64,000 nt of DNA from Salipiger sp. H15 (GCF_040409955.1 NZ_CP123385.1:372001-436000), one strand, 5' to 3'. Counted from the stretch's first letter, positions 51,929 to 60,725 are shown. Translations and numbers: made by a program. Notes: a model not told the origin generated them from the sequence alone.

Positions 51929-52089
51929 TGCGCTTCGCGGTCCGGCGCACCCCGTTCCGGACCACCCGATAGGGCTCGAGCGCGTCCACTCCGCGCTCGC
52001 CCGACTTCCCGGCCCCCTCCACGGAGCCCTCCCCTCCCTTGCAGGAGCGGGGCCGGGAAAGTTCTGCCACACGACCAGAAGGACCCGGC

Positions 52090-52911
52090 ATGACCTCCAG
52101 CCTCCCCCTCACCGGCATCGACACCCATGCGCATATCTTCGACCCTTGCGCGCCGATGACCCCCGGGCGGCGCTATGCGCCGCGCTACACGGCGAGCGTC
52201 GAGGCCTGGCTCGGGCACATGGAGCGCGCGGGCCTCAGCCACGGGGTGCTGGTCCAGCCGAGCTTCTACGGCACCGACAACCGGCTGGTCGCCGAGGCGC
52301 TCGCGGCACATCCCGGGCGGCTGCGCGGCATCGCGGTGCTCGACCGGCTGGTTCCGGAAAGCACGCTGGCCGAGATGGATGCGCAGGGCTTCGTCGGGGC
52401 GCGGCTCAACCTCGTCGGCAGGGAGCTCGAGGAATACGCCGACCGCGACTGGCAGCGCTTCTTCCAGCGCCTCGCCGAGATCGGCTGGCAGGTGGAGATC
52501 CAGCGCGCCTTCGAGGATTTCGCGCGGATCCTGCCCGCCATCGCCCGCGCCGGCTGCCCGGTGATGATCGACCATTTCGGCCTGCCGCAGGGCGGTATCG
52601 ATCCGGCAAACCCGGCGCACAAGGCCGTGCTCGAGGTGCTGCGGGCGACTCCGAATGCCTGGGTGAAGCTCTCGGCCCCCTACCGCAGCGGGCAGGACGC
52701 AGCGCAGGCCGCGACCTCGCTCGCGCATCTGCGCGCGGCCATGGGCGGAATGGACCGTTTGGTCTGGGGTAGCGACTGGCCGCACACCCAGCATGAGAAA
52801 GACACCAGCTATGCGCGGCAGGCCGCGCGCCTCGCGCAGCTGCTGCCCGACCCCGCCGACCGGCACCGCGTCCTCGTCGAGAACCCGGCGGCGCTCTTCC
52901 GTTTCACCTGA
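52090..52911 (+). CDS. amidohydrolase superfamily protein, 2-pyrone-4,6-dicarboxylate hydrolase-like
   Basis: The 273-aa TIM-barrel hydrolase has the N-terminal metal motif GIDTHAHIFDP (His13, His15), HFGLPQGGID in mid-barrel and the conserved WGSDWPHTQ with a catalytic Asp. Length and motifs place it in the LigI/PDC hydrolase branch, which includes lactonases and hydrolases of organic acids. The start follows AAGGACCCGGC. It is 28 bp before a dicarboxylate carrier gene. A true LigI role is possible with LigJ elsewhere in the window, but a generic lactonase is equally possible. Confidence 0.78.
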   Translation: MTSSLPLTGIDTHAHIFDPCAPMTPGRRYAPRYTASVEAWLGHMERAGLSHGVLVQPSFYGTDNRLVAEALAAHPGRLRGIAVLDRLVPESTLAEMDAQGFVGARLNLVGRELEEYADRDWQRFFQRLAEIGWQVEIQRAFEDFARILPAIARAGCPVMIDHFGLPQGGIDPANPAHKAVLEVLRATPNAWVKLSAPYRSGQDAAQAATSLAHLRAAMGGMDRLVWGSDWPHTQHEKDTSYARQAARLAQLLPDPADRHRVLVENPAALFRFT

Positions 52912-52939
52912 CACCGCCCGCGAGACAAGGGAGGACACC

Positions 52940-54235
52940 ATGAGTCTCATAACCGTGCTGGCCATCGTGCTGGCGATCATCCTCGGGTACAAGACCCGCA
53001 TCAACATCGGCCTCTTCGCCATCGCCTTCGCCTATCTCATCGGGGCGTTCCTGATGGGGATGAAACCCTCCGAGATCATCGCCATGTGGCCGCTGAAGAT
53101 CTTCTTCGTGATCTTCTCGGTCTGCCTCTTCTACAGCTTCGCCATGGTCAACGGCACGCTCGAGAAGCTGGCCGGGCAGCTTCTCTATCTCTGCCGCGGC
53201 GCGCCCTGGCTGCTGCCCTACGCGGTCTTCATGACCGCGACCGTGATCGCGGGCATGGGCGCGGGCTATTACACCGTGCTGGCCTTCATGGCGCCGATCA
53301 CCCTGCTGCTCTGCCGGCGCACCGGCATGGACCTGATCCTCGGCGGCATGGCGGTGAACTACGGCGCACTCGGCGGGGCGAACTTCATGTCGAGCCAGTC
53401 CGGCATCATCTTCCGCGGGCTGATGGCCAATGCCGGGATCGACGCCAACACCGCCTTCGTCAACAGCGTGGCGATCTTCCTCGCGACCTTCCTGCTGCCG
53501 GTCGTGGTGATCACCCTCATGCTCTTCGTCACCGGCAAGCACCGCGGGCTGCAGGCGGATCTCGAGATCGACCGGCCCGAGCCGCTCGACCCCAAGCAGC
53601 GTCAGACGCTCTGGCTGACGCTGGCGATGATGGCGATCGTGCTCGCCGCCCCGTTGGCCCACCTCGCCCTGCCCGGCAGCGAGACCGCCGCCTTCATCAA
53701 CTCGAAGATCGACATCGGCCTCATCGCCAGCGTGTTCTCGGTGATCGCGCTGCTGCTCAAGCTCGGCGACGAGCGCAAGGCCATCGCCTCGCTGCCCTGG
53801 CCGACGCTGATCATGATCTGCGGCATGGGGATGCTGATCTCGGTCGCCATCGAGGCCGGCACCATCGACCAACTCGCCGCCTGGATCGGTGGCACAATCC
53901 CGCCCGCGCTGGTGCCGCTGAGCTTCGGCGTGGTGGCGGCGATCATGTCGCTCTTCGCCTCGACGCTCGGGGTGGTGACGCCGGCGCTCTTTCCCATGGT
54001 GCCGCCGCTGGCGGCGCAGCTGGGACTGAGCCCGATGCTGATGTTCACCGCCATCGTGGTCGGCGCGCAGGCGACCTCGATCTCGCCCTTCTCGTCGGGC
54101 GGCAGCCTGATCCTCGGCTCGGCGCCGGATGCCGAGCTGCGCCACAGCCTCTTCACCCGGCTGCTGCTGCGCGCCGCCCCGCTCGGCTTCGTCGCGGCCA
54201 TGTTGATGAACCTGTTGCTGACCTTCGTGCTCTGA
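52940..54235 (+). CDS. MatC-type C4-dicarboxylate carrier (SLC13-like membrane protein)
   Basis: The 431-aa polytopic inner-membrane protein has about 11-12 hydrophobic segments; its N-terminal part (residues 1-145) resembles the MatC_N domain of malonate and dicarboxylate carriers, with YGALGGANFMSSQSG and QATSISPFSSGGSLILG as paired loops. It is a secondary carboxylate transporter. GGGAGGACACC precedes its ATG. With the amidohydrolase and UTRA regulator it forms a small uptake/hydrolysis unit. Confidence 0.82.
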   Translation: MSLITVLAIVLAIILGYKTRINIGLFAIAFAYLIGAFLMGMKPSEIIAMWPLKIFFVIFSVCLFYSFAMVNGTLEKLAGQLLYLCRGAPWLLPYAVFMTATVIAGMGAGYYTVLAFMAPITLLLCRRTGMDLILGGMAVNYGALGGANFMSSQSGIIFRGLMANAGIDANTAFVNSVAIFLATFLLPVVVITLMLFVTGKHRGLQADLEIDRPEPLDPKQRQTLWLTLAMMAIVLAAPLAHLALPGSETAAFINSKIDIGLIASVFSVIALLLKLGDERKAIASLPWPTLIMICGMGMLISVAIEAGTIDQLAAWIGGTIPPALVPLSFGVVAAIMSLFASTLGVVTPALFPMVPPLAAQLGLSPMLMFTAIVVGAQATSISPFSSGGSLILGSAPDAELRHSLFTRLLLRAAPLGFVAAMLMNLLLTFVL

Positions 54236-54248
54236 GCACAGGCTGCAA

Positions 54249-54278
54249 GGGGGTGGCGGACATCCGTCTGCCACCCCC
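54249..54278 (+). terminator. hairpin after the dicarboxylate carrier gene
   Basis: A 12-bp stem (54249-54260 against 54267-54278, one G-T pair) with a 6-base loop, 13 bp after the MatC stop codon, ends the plus-strand unit. It lies before the convergent HupE-like gene. Confidence 0.65.
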
Positions 54279-54394
54279 GGGCGGGAATTCCGCCAGGGCT
54301 CATCTTCGGCCTTCGGCTGACGGGCGTGGAGCCGAGCGAGAGAGGCAGGCGTTGGGCTCCTGGTGGATCGCGGTGGCCTCGCTGCGTAGCAACC

Positions 54395-55387
54395 TCAGAA
54401 GAACATCCCGTCCAGCCGCTCGAAGACCCAGAAGGTCGCGATGGTGCCGATCCCGTAGGCCGCGGCGATCGGGGCAACCTGCGGCAGAGTGACCAGCCGC
54501 CGCAACAGCGCCACCAGCCCCAGCAGCGCCGCGATGAAGGCAAGCTGACCCAGTTCAACCCCGACGTTGAAGAACAGCAGCGCCAGCGGAATGTCGGTTT
54601 GCGGCAGCCCGATCTTCACCAGCGCCCCGGCGAAGCCGAAGCCGTGCAGCAGGCCGAAGGCAAAGGCGACGATCCAGGGCCAGCGGGTCGCGAGGCTGTG
54701 GCGGCCGCGGCGCAGGTGGATGGCCTCGACGGCGACCAGAAGGATGCTGAGCGCGATCAGCGTCTCGACCGGCGGCGGCGGCAGCGAGACGTAGCCGAAG
54801 GTCGCCAGCGCCAGCGTGATCGAATGCGCGACGGTGAAGGCAGTGACGGTCTTCAGCAGCATCGGCCAGCCGCGCACGATCAGCATCAGCGCGGCGACGA
54901 AGGTCAGGTGGTCGACCCCCTCGAGGATGTGCTGCACACCGAGCCGGGTGTAGGTCTGCACCACGGCCCAGGTCGAGGGCGCCTCGGGGATGGTCACGGC
55001 GGGCTCGCGCGGGCGCAGCAGGAAACTGTGATGCGTGCCGTCCAGCAGCGCGACATTGACCAGCGTGTCAATGGTGGTGCGGTCGAGGTTGTCGATCCGC
55101 AGCGTGGTGCCGGGCAGGCCACGCTCGCCGCTCAGGCCGAAGCGGAAGAGCACGAAGCCATCGACGACGGTCTCGCCCGGGCGCGCTGCCAGGGTGAACC
55201 CGGGATCGAAGGCGGGGCGGATGTTCTGAACCATTCCGTCGCGGGTCGGCACCTTCCACAGCAGCTCGTAGCGCTGCGGCGCGACCTCGTCGATCTGCAG
55301 GAAGGCGGGACGGATTTCATGCGCTCGGGCCTGCGGGGTCAGCGCGCAGAGGCAAATAAGGATTGCGGAGAGCAGGCGCAGGATCAT
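54395..55387 (-). CDS. HupE/UreJ-like membrane protein
   Basis: The 330-aa protein has a signal peptide (residues 1-22, ARAHEIRPAF) and a soluble N-terminal domain of about 150 residues, then about six membrane helices with the HupE/UreJ motifs HILEGVDHLTFVAAL and FTVAHSITLALA and LHGFGFAGALV. HupE and UreJ are nickel permease-like; here no hydrogenase or urease genes are in the window, so the metal or substrate is unknown. It is the last gene in a three-gene operon and overlaps the PpiC gene by 4 bp. Confidence 0.85.
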   Translation of the reverse strand: MILRLLSAILICLCALTPQARAHEIRPAFLQIDEVAPQRYELLWKVPTRDGMVQNIRPAFDPGFTLAARPGETVVDGFVLFRFGLSGERGLPGTTLRIDNLDRTTIDTLVNVALLDGTHHSFLLRPREPAVTIPEAPSTWAVVQTYTRLGVQHILEGVDHLTFVAALMLIVRGWPMLLKTVTAFTVAHSITLALATFGYVSLPPPPVETLIALSILLVAVEAIHLRRGRHSLATRWPWIVAFAFGLLHGFGFAGALVKIGLPQTDIPLALLFFNVGVELGQLAFIAALLGLVALLRRLVTLPQVAPIAAAYGIGTIATFWVFERLDGMFF

Positions 55388-56253
55388 GGGTGGGCATACT
55401 CCTGCCGCACCGCTTCGGGCACGCCCTCGGCTTCGAGGCGGACCTCATAGCGGTCCAGAAGCTCTCGGAACATCTGCTCCTGCGCGTCCAGCACGGTGTA
55501 ATACTCGTACTGCCGGGCGACAAAGTCGCGGATCTCCTCGAAGGGGGCGACGTGCTCGGCCTGGTTCTGCGTGACCAACACGAGGTGCAGCCCCAGCCCC
55601 GAGCGCACGGGCCCGGACCATGTCCCGACCGGCAGTTCCGAGAGCGACTCCGCGAAGCCGCCGCCGAAGGAATTCTCCAGCGCCTGCGCCGGGGTCAGCG
55701 CCCAGTCCGTCGGCACAGCCAGCTTGCCGCGCTGGCCGGGCGGGACATCTCCGCCGCCCTGCAGCGCCGCGAGCGTCGCGTCCAGCGCCGCGTAATCCGC
55801 CTCGGCGGGCAGGTAGAGCACCTGCCGGAAGGCGTAGGACTGCGGCAGCGTGAAGAGGTCGGGACGCGCCGCGTGGAAGGTCCGCAGCTGCTCCTCGGTG
55901 GGGGGCTGCATGAGCAGGCTCAGATCGCTCGACACGGCTTCCATCTTCTGCGCCAGCCGGGTGCGGATGATGTCGTCATCCTTGTCGAGACCCATGCGCA
56001 GGGCCTCGCGATAGAAGACCTCCTGCCGCAGGTGGCGGTCGATGATCGCCTTCAGGTCCTCGGGTGAAGGCTCGCGTTTCCACTGCGCGGTCCAGAGCGT
56101 CTGCAAATGGTCGAGCCGGGCCTGATCAAGCGTGATGACCTCGGCCTGCGGCCCCGCGCTCTCCTGCGGGGCCAGCCAGTTCCATGTCGCGAAGAGCAGC
56201 CCGCCCAGGACGAGGAAATGGACGAGCGGCTCCCTGAGGATTGACTTCAGCAT
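55384..56253 (-). CDS. membrane-anchored parvulin-type peptidylprolyl isomerase (PpiC/SurA type)
   Basis: The 289-aa protein has an N-terminal uncleaved membrane anchor (residues 10-28, VHFLVLGGLLFATWNWL), an SurA_N-like helical part and a rotamase domain about residues 135-245 (DVPPGQRGKL, VGTWSGPVRSGLGLHLV). It faces the periplasm and would assist folding of exported proteins. Tightly packed between the DUF3604 gene (8-bp gap) and the HupE-like gene, it may be a dedicated chaperone for one of them. Confidence 0.85.
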   Translation of the reverse strand: MLKSILREPLVHFLVLGGLLFATWNWLAPQESAGPQAEVITLDQARLDHLQTLWTAQWKREPSPEDLKAIIDRHLRQEVFYREALRMGLDKDDDIIRTRLAQKMEAVSSDLSLLMQPPTEEQLRTFHAARPDLFTLPQSYAFRQVLYLPAEADYAALDATLAALQGGGDVPPGQRGKLAVPTDWALTPAQALENSFGGGFAESLSELPVGTWSGPVRSGLGLHLVLVTQNQAEHVAPFEEIRDFVARQYEYYTVLDAQEQMFRELLDRYEVRLEAEGVPEAVRQEYAHP

Positions 56254-56261
56254 GGGGCGCC

Positions 56262-58082
56262 TCAGTTCACCTCGTGCCAGATCGGCGAAGCCCAGGCGCG
56301 CTCGACCAGCTCGCGCTTGACGTCCTCGGGGTAGCTCACCCCCTCGCGCAGCTCGTCGTAGAGCGTCCAGCGCGCGGTCGGCAGCTGCAGCACGCGGGCG
56401 TAGTAGAAGGCCTCGACATCGGGGTTCCAGTCGGGGTCGGTCCAGACCGTCGTCAGCTCGGGATCGCCCTTCTCGGCGTTGAAACTGCCCGTGGCCATGT
56501 CGATCGGCGCGTCAATCGGCGTGACGCTGCCATCCGCCTGCAGGCGTTCACCGGAGGCGACGACGTCGTAGATCGTGTCCTTCATCTCGCCGTTCTCGTA
56601 CCATCCCTTGATGATCTGGATGCGGTCGAGGTTCGGCCCGATCGGGTCCTTCATCGCCCAGACGAGGAACTGCGGCGCCTCGGTGCCGGTGTAGTCGCCG
56701 CCCATCGGCACGCCCTTGGCGTAGCCGTCGGTGACCATCGCGTCATAGCTGTCGTAGCTCTCGGCAAAACCCTGCCCTGCGAAGACGCGCACCTTCATGC
56801 GCGGGCCGGAGGTGGCGAAGGTCTCCTTGGCGAGCATGGAATCCCAGATGGCGCCGCGGGTGTTGGAGGTCGCCCAGACCGCGGTCAGCGCGCCGGGGTT
56901 CACGTCGGAGATCAGCATCTCGCCCTCGAGCACCGAGGTCGCGCGGATCTCGGCGGTCTGGTCGGCATAACCGTGGCTGCCGACCGCGAAGTTGTCTTCC
57001 TCGACGTTGCTCGGGGTGCCGTTGTGATTGTCGGTGCCGCCGACGAAGCCATACTTGAACGGGTTCACCCCGAGGTCGGCATTGTACTTGATGCCGCGCC
57101 CGAGCCCGTAGCGGACGAAGTTCTCCTTCACGAAGGCCCGGCCGTTGAAGCGCTGGATCGACACGGCATTCTCGAAATCGGCGAACTCGTCGTTGGGCCA
57201 GAAGTTCGGCACCACCTCGGAGTTGCCCTTCACCTGCATCATCTCGATCAGCGGCTCCATCGAGGCGCGGGTCTCGGCATAGTCCCTGCTGATCGGCACA
57301 CCGGTCAGGCTCGCCTCGGCAAAGAGCAGCCCCTTGGATTCGTTGGAGTTGTGCGGGATGGCGAAGACCTTTTTGCCGTCGTCGCGCTGGGTCTGCATCC
57401 AGGACCAGAGCATCTCGGGATCGGCGCCCTCGTTCGACGAGAAGGGCATGTCGGGCACGTTGGTGTCGCGGAAGAAGACGTTGCGGTGCTGGTTCGCGCC
57501 GCCCGGCGCCGAGGTCCATTCATAGGCGTGGATCGTGGTGAAGGTGCCCGGGTTGTAGTGCTTCTCGGTCGCCTCGAAGTTCTTCTTCCAGGTCGTCTTG
57601 ATCGCCTCCTCGCCCTGGAAGAAGGACGGGTGCGGATCGCCGCCGCCGGCCAGCGGCGTCAGCACGTACTTGCCGTAGAGCCCGAGCGCGGTCTTGAGAT
57701 CGGGGGCGGTGCGGAAGGCCACGGCGATCTCGTCGTCATAGCCCGGCGCCCCCTCGTTCATCAGGCTGTAGGCCTCGCCCATGAATTCCGCATGGTCGGT
57801 GACCGCGACGAAATCGAGCGGGCGCTTGATCTTGTGCATGCTGCCGTTGACCATGATCTCCTCGCCCTTGGCGAAGCGGTAGGCGTCGTCGGGAGTCAGC
57901 CGGTTGCCGCCGATGAAGGCATCCATCGACACGCCCGTGTGCACGTGCTGCTCGCCGAAATAGGCCTCCTTCAGCGGATTTGTCGGGGCGTCGGCCTCGG
58001 TGGCCTGCGCCAGCGCGCCGGTGGCGGTGCTTGCAAGAAGGGCGCCAAGACCCAGAAGTGGCAGAAAATTCAGTCTGGTCAT
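56262..58082 (-). CDS. exported DUF3604 protein (PHP-like metallohydrolase)
   Basis: The 606-aa protein has a signal peptide (residues 1-26, ATGALAQ) and a metal-binding pattern like PHP phosphoesterases: EQHVHTG (His46 and His48), VTDHAEFMG (Asp96, His97), IPHNSNESKG, and GTDNHNGTPS. DUF3604 members have no firm substrate. Start 58082 follows CGAGGACATTTGATC; the longer frame from 58205 lacks protein-like sequence. It is the first gene of the operon and divergent from the Crp/Fnr gene, which likely controls it. Confidence 0.87.
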   Translation of the reverse strand: MTRLNFLPLLGLGALLASTATGALAQATEADAPTNPLKEAYFGEQHVHTGVSMDAFIGGNRLTPDDAYRFAKGEEIMVNGSMHKIKRPLDFVAVTDHAEFMGEAYSLMNEGAPGYDDEIAVAFRTAPDLKTALGLYGKYVLTPLAGGGDPHPSFFQGEEAIKTTWKKNFEATEKHYNPGTFTTIHAYEWTSAPGGANQHRNVFFRDTNVPDMPFSSNEGADPEMLWSWMQTQRDDGKKVFAIPHNSNESKGLLFAEASLTGVPISRDYAETRASMEPLIEMMQVKGNSEVVPNFWPNDEFADFENAVSIQRFNGRAFVKENFVRYGLGRGIKYNADLGVNPFKYGFVGGTDNHNGTPSNVEEDNFAVGSHGYADQTAEIRATSVLEGEMLISDVNPGALTAVWATSNTRGAIWDSMLAKETFATSGPRMKVRVFAGQGFAESYDSYDAMVTDGYAKGVPMGGDYTGTEAPQFLVWAMKDPIGPNLDRIQIIKGWYENGEMKDTIYDVVASGERLQADGSVTPIDAPIDMATGSFNAEKGDPELTTVWTDPDWNPDVEAFYYARVLQLPTARWTLYDELREGVSYPEDVKRELVERAWASPIWHEVN

Positions 58083-58171
58083 GATCAAATGTCCTCGTTT
58101 CGGCGGAAACCCGAAGTCTGGTAATGTCGGCAGCTTGGCGCGCAAAGGGCTCGCGCATAGCGGGAGTAGAC

Positions 58172-58190
58172 TATCCGGCACAATGGGATA
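58172..58190. promoter_or_regulatory. possible Crp/Fnr-type operator in the divergent gap
   Basis: TATCC-N9-GGATA, centred at 58181, lies 14 bp before the Crp/Fnr gene and in the 121-bp gap shared with the DUF3604 operon. Five-base arms are short, and chance is not excluded; location is the main support. Confidence 0.35.
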
Positions 58191-58203
58191 ACACTGCCCA
58201 CCC

Positions 58204-58914
58204 ATGGGTATTTCGAAAAATATTGACCTAACGGCACAGGACCGTCGCAGGATCGAGGGACGCGGGTGGCTCTACCGTCAGCCCGAGGCGATCCGCACCG
58301 CCGTACTCGAGGCTTGCGTACTGATCGAACTGGGGAGCGGCGAGAGCGCCATGCACCTCGGCGGCGAGGACGGCGGGCTCTACGGGCTGATCGAGGGCTG
58401 GCTCGACGTGCTGATCTCTCCCGGCGCGATGGAGCCCGCGCTGGTGCATGTGGCGACCACCGGCTGGTGGTTCGGTGACAGCGCGCTGCTCACCCGCAGC
58501 CCGAAGCGCGGCGCCCATGTCGCCCGCACGCCCTGCCGCATCGCGCACCTGCCCGCCGAGGCCGCCGAGCGCATGGCCCGTGAAGGGCTCGACATCTGGC
58601 GCAGCATCGCCTTCATCTCGGTCGGCGTCATCGACCATGCCTTTGCCGCGGTTGCGGCGAACCGCTGCCCCCATCCGCTCGAGCGGGCGCGGCTCACCCT
58701 GCGCATCCTGCTCGGCGCCGGCCTGCCCTTCGCCGCCGGCGCGCCGCTCGACCCGCCCGTGCTGCCGATCTCGCAGGCCGAGTTCGCCGAGATCGCCAAC
58801 CTCTCGCGCAACGCGGCGGGGGATGCGCTGAGGGACTTGGCGCAGCAGGGGATGATCCGGCTCGGGTATCGGGAGATCGAGGTCCTGGATCGGAGGGCAC
58901 TGGGGTTGGCGTAG
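58204..58914 (+). CDS. Crp/Fnr family transcriptional regulator
   Basis: The 236-aa protein has a cyclic-nucleotide-binding-like beta roll (residues 30-125) and a C-terminal Crp-type winged helix (about 165-230, ISQAEFAEIANLSRNAAGDALRDLAQQGMI). The four-Cys Fnr iron-sulfur cluster is absent (Cys only at 38, 111 and 159 or so), so it is not an oxygen sensor of the Fnr type. It is divergent from the DUF3604-PpiC-HupE operon and most likely regulates it. Confidence 0.9.
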   Translation: MGISKNIDLTAQDRRRIEGRGWLYRQPEAIRTAVLEACVLIELGSGESAMHLGGEDGGLYGLIEGWLDVLISPGAMEPALVHVATTGWWFGDSALLTRSPKRGAHVARTPCRIAHLPAEAAERMAREGLDIWRSIAFISVGVIDHAFAAVAANRCPHPLERARLTLRILLGAGLPFAAGAPLDPPVLPISQAEFAEIANLSRNAAGDALRDLAQQGMIRLGYREIEVLDRRALGLA

Positions 58915-58991
58915 TTTGCCTGCCTCTCCGAGCTGGTCCACCCACGTTGCGCGACGTCCGGCAGGATTTCGGCGAACAGGAGGACGACGGA

Positions 58992-59103
58992 ATGGCTGGA
59001 AAGCGTGAGAAGCCCGAAGCCATCGTTACCAGGCTTCGGCAGCTCGAGGTGCTGCATGGCCAAGGGCCTGTCGACGGCCGAAGCGGTGCGGCAGATCGGG
59101 TGA
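58992..59103 (+). pseudogene. IS3-type transposase OrfA remnant
   Basis: From ATG 58992 the frame reads MAGKREKPEAIVTRLRQLEV, LHGQG, close to the start of IS3-family OrfA proteins. After GQG a one-base shift is needed to continue as LSTAEAVRQIG, after which it stops at 59101-59103. Only about 36 codons survive and no OrfB is present. The following TGACCTGCTCCCC resembles an IS3 element end, but I could not confirm an inverted repeat. It lies within the decayed region next to the integrase. Confidence 0.6.
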
Positions 59104-59429
59104 CCTGCTCCCCTTTGAGCTGACCCCAGCGAGTGGTCCGGGTTAAATGCCGATGCATGGTCGGCCTTCGGTCTACTGAAATGAAGACCTCGGGCGCCGG
59201 CGCCCGATATCCGAGGGCACTATGCGGCCGCCCCGTTTACAGACTGTTAATCCTTCTTCTCGGTAGATCCGCTTTTATCTCTCAATTGTCGAGTTTCATG
59301 AGGATATCAGACAGAGCAAACAGGTCCTCCGAGCCATTGCGCAACCTGCCTCGAAGCGGCCGACGAAATCCTGCGCAATCGCCGCTCGAAGTTCGTCAGG
59401 TCACAGCGGGATCACCACACGCAGGACCG
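59104..59429. other. intergenic region, no gene supported
   Basis: A 105-codon open frame on the plus strand from 59133 has no protein-like pattern. The stretch is locally lower in GC than the window (around 59240-59310). It links the IS scrap to the fasciclin gene terminator. Confidence 0.35.
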
Positions 59430-59460
59430 CAGCTCGCCGCCAGAAGATGACGGCGAGCTG
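59430..59460 (-). terminator. hairpin after the fasciclin gene
   Basis: CAGCTCGCCG (59430-59439) pairs perfectly with CGGCGAGCTG (59451-59460) around an 11-base loop, 12 bp beyond the fasciclin stop. Confidence 0.6.
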
Positions 59461-59472
59461 GGAGAGATGAAG

Positions 59473-60024
59473 TTATTTCGCAGGCATCATGACCTTGTCG
59501 ATGACATGGATGACGCCATTGGACTGGCGCACGTCAGCGATGGTAACTGTTGCCACGTTGCCCTGCTCATCCGTCAGCGTGACCTTGTCGCCGTCCATCT
59601 TCGCCTGCAGCGTGCAACCGCCCACGGTGGGAACCGCGTGCGAACCGCCGTCATCGGCGATCATCTTGACGATGTCCGTCGACATCGCGTTCGCCGACAC
59701 CACGTGGCAGGTGAGAATCTGGACAAGGCGCTCCTTATTCTCATCCTTCATGTAGCCGGCAAGCACGTCCTCGGGGATCATTGCGAAGGCTTCGTTCGTG
59801 GGGGCGAAGACGGTGAAGGGGCCTTCCGAGCTGAGCGTTTCAACCAGCCCGGCCTGCTTCACGGCAGCGACAAGCGTCGTGTGGTCGGCCGAGTTCACGG
59901 CATTCTCGACAATCGTCTTGTCAGGATACATGGCCGCGCCGCCGACCATCGGGTTTTCCTGGGCGTAAGCTGCGCCGGACATCGGCAGAACGAGCGCGAG
60001 AACTTTAAGGCAATTGGTATTCAT
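59473..60024 (-). CDS. secreted fasciclin (FAS1) domain protein
   Basis: The 183-aa protein has a signal peptide (MNTNCLKVLALVLPMSGAAY, cleavage about residue 22) and one FAS1 domain (about 45-180) with the conserved FTVFAPTNEAFAMIP and GVIHVIDKVMMP. Start 60024 follows GGGAGGAGTTTCTC. It is periplasmic or surface-associated, with an adhesion or stress role. A TGATCC-N18-TAAAC promoter 54 bases upstream suggests control by a sigma-E-type factor responding to singlet oxygen. Confidence 0.92.
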   Translation of the reverse strand: MNTNCLKVLALVLPMSGAAYAQENPMVGGAAMYPDKTIVENAVNSADHTTLVAAVKQAGLVETLSSEGPFTVFAPTNEAFAMIPEDVLAGYMKDENKERLVQILTCHVVSANAMSTDIVKMIADDGGSHAVPTVGGCTLQAKMDGDKVTLTDEQGNVATVTIADVRQSNGVIHVIDKVMMPAK

Positions 60025-60539
60025 GACGAGAAACTCCTCCCATACGGCCCGGAAAAACATCTTCCGGACATGTCAAAGTTTACGCAGGCTCAAGAAATTC
60101 GGATCAAAGTTCACCGATCACGCGCCAGTGATCGTCGAGTAAAATCTTGTAAACGAAAGATAAATATCGACACCTCAATCTTGAACGCGATGGGCGCATT
60201 GATGACTGCGCACCAAATCGGACAATCCCCTGACCGCGCTTTTGCGCCCCTATGTGAACCCTTCGACGAAGGCGGAGGTGTGGCCATGACTTGTCGAGAG
60301 GAAGCCGCCTCCACCATGGCCACGGCCACCCACCACCTTCCGAACGATATTGCCCTCGCTCAGTGTTTGACGTTCCTTGTCCCCGCGCGGCCGCACTGGT
60401 CTGGCTGCAGTTGGCCGGTGACGGCATGGCAGGCGGCGTGCCGCGACTACCTGGTCAAGTCCGTCTCCCGGCCGCACACCAAGGCGCAGGCAGAGAGAGA
60501 TGCCAGGGCGGCTCCGCTTCTCGATGGGGAGTTGTAGCG
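60025..60539. other. upstream region of the fasciclin gene, no gene supported
   Basis: The part up to about 60200 is AT-richer than the window and holds the fasciclin promoter; two copies of AACTTTGA on the minus strand lie about 27 bases apart. Open frames from 60200 to 60539 show no recognisable domains on either strand. Confidence 0.4.
60078..60106 (-). promoter_or_regulatory. sigma-E-like promoter for the fasciclin gene
   Basis: On the minus strand TGATCC (60106 to 60101) is followed after exactly 18 bases by TAAAC (60082 to 60078). TGATCC with a TAA-type -10 is the pattern I recall for the Rhodobacter RpoE/ChrR singlet-oxygen regulon. The start codon is 54 bases beyond. Confidence 0.5.
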
Positions 60540-60725
60540 ATGGGCGTTCCTGTATTCACCGCGGCCGAGCTGCCCCGCGCCGCGGAGGTTGCATCCGAGT
60601 TCTGGTGGATCGTCGAGGTCTGCCCGCGCCAAGGAACCATCCGGCCTGTCCCACAGGAACCCGGCGCGATAGCGTCGTCAAAGCCAACAAAAAGGGGGAA
60701 CTCGTGCGACGGGGTGCTCGATTGA
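60540..60725 (+). CDS. possible small ORF (61 aa) before the integrase remnant
   Basis: The frame reads MGVPVFTAAELPRAAEVASE and ends at TGA 60723-60725. It has no clear ribosome binding site. I do not recognise a family; small excisionase-like or regulatory ORFs often precede phage-type integrases, but no HTH can be identified. Treat as doubtful. Confidence 0.25.
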   Translation: MGVPVFTAAELPRAAEVASEFWWIVEVCPRQGTIRPVPQEPGAIASSKPTKRGNSCDGVLD

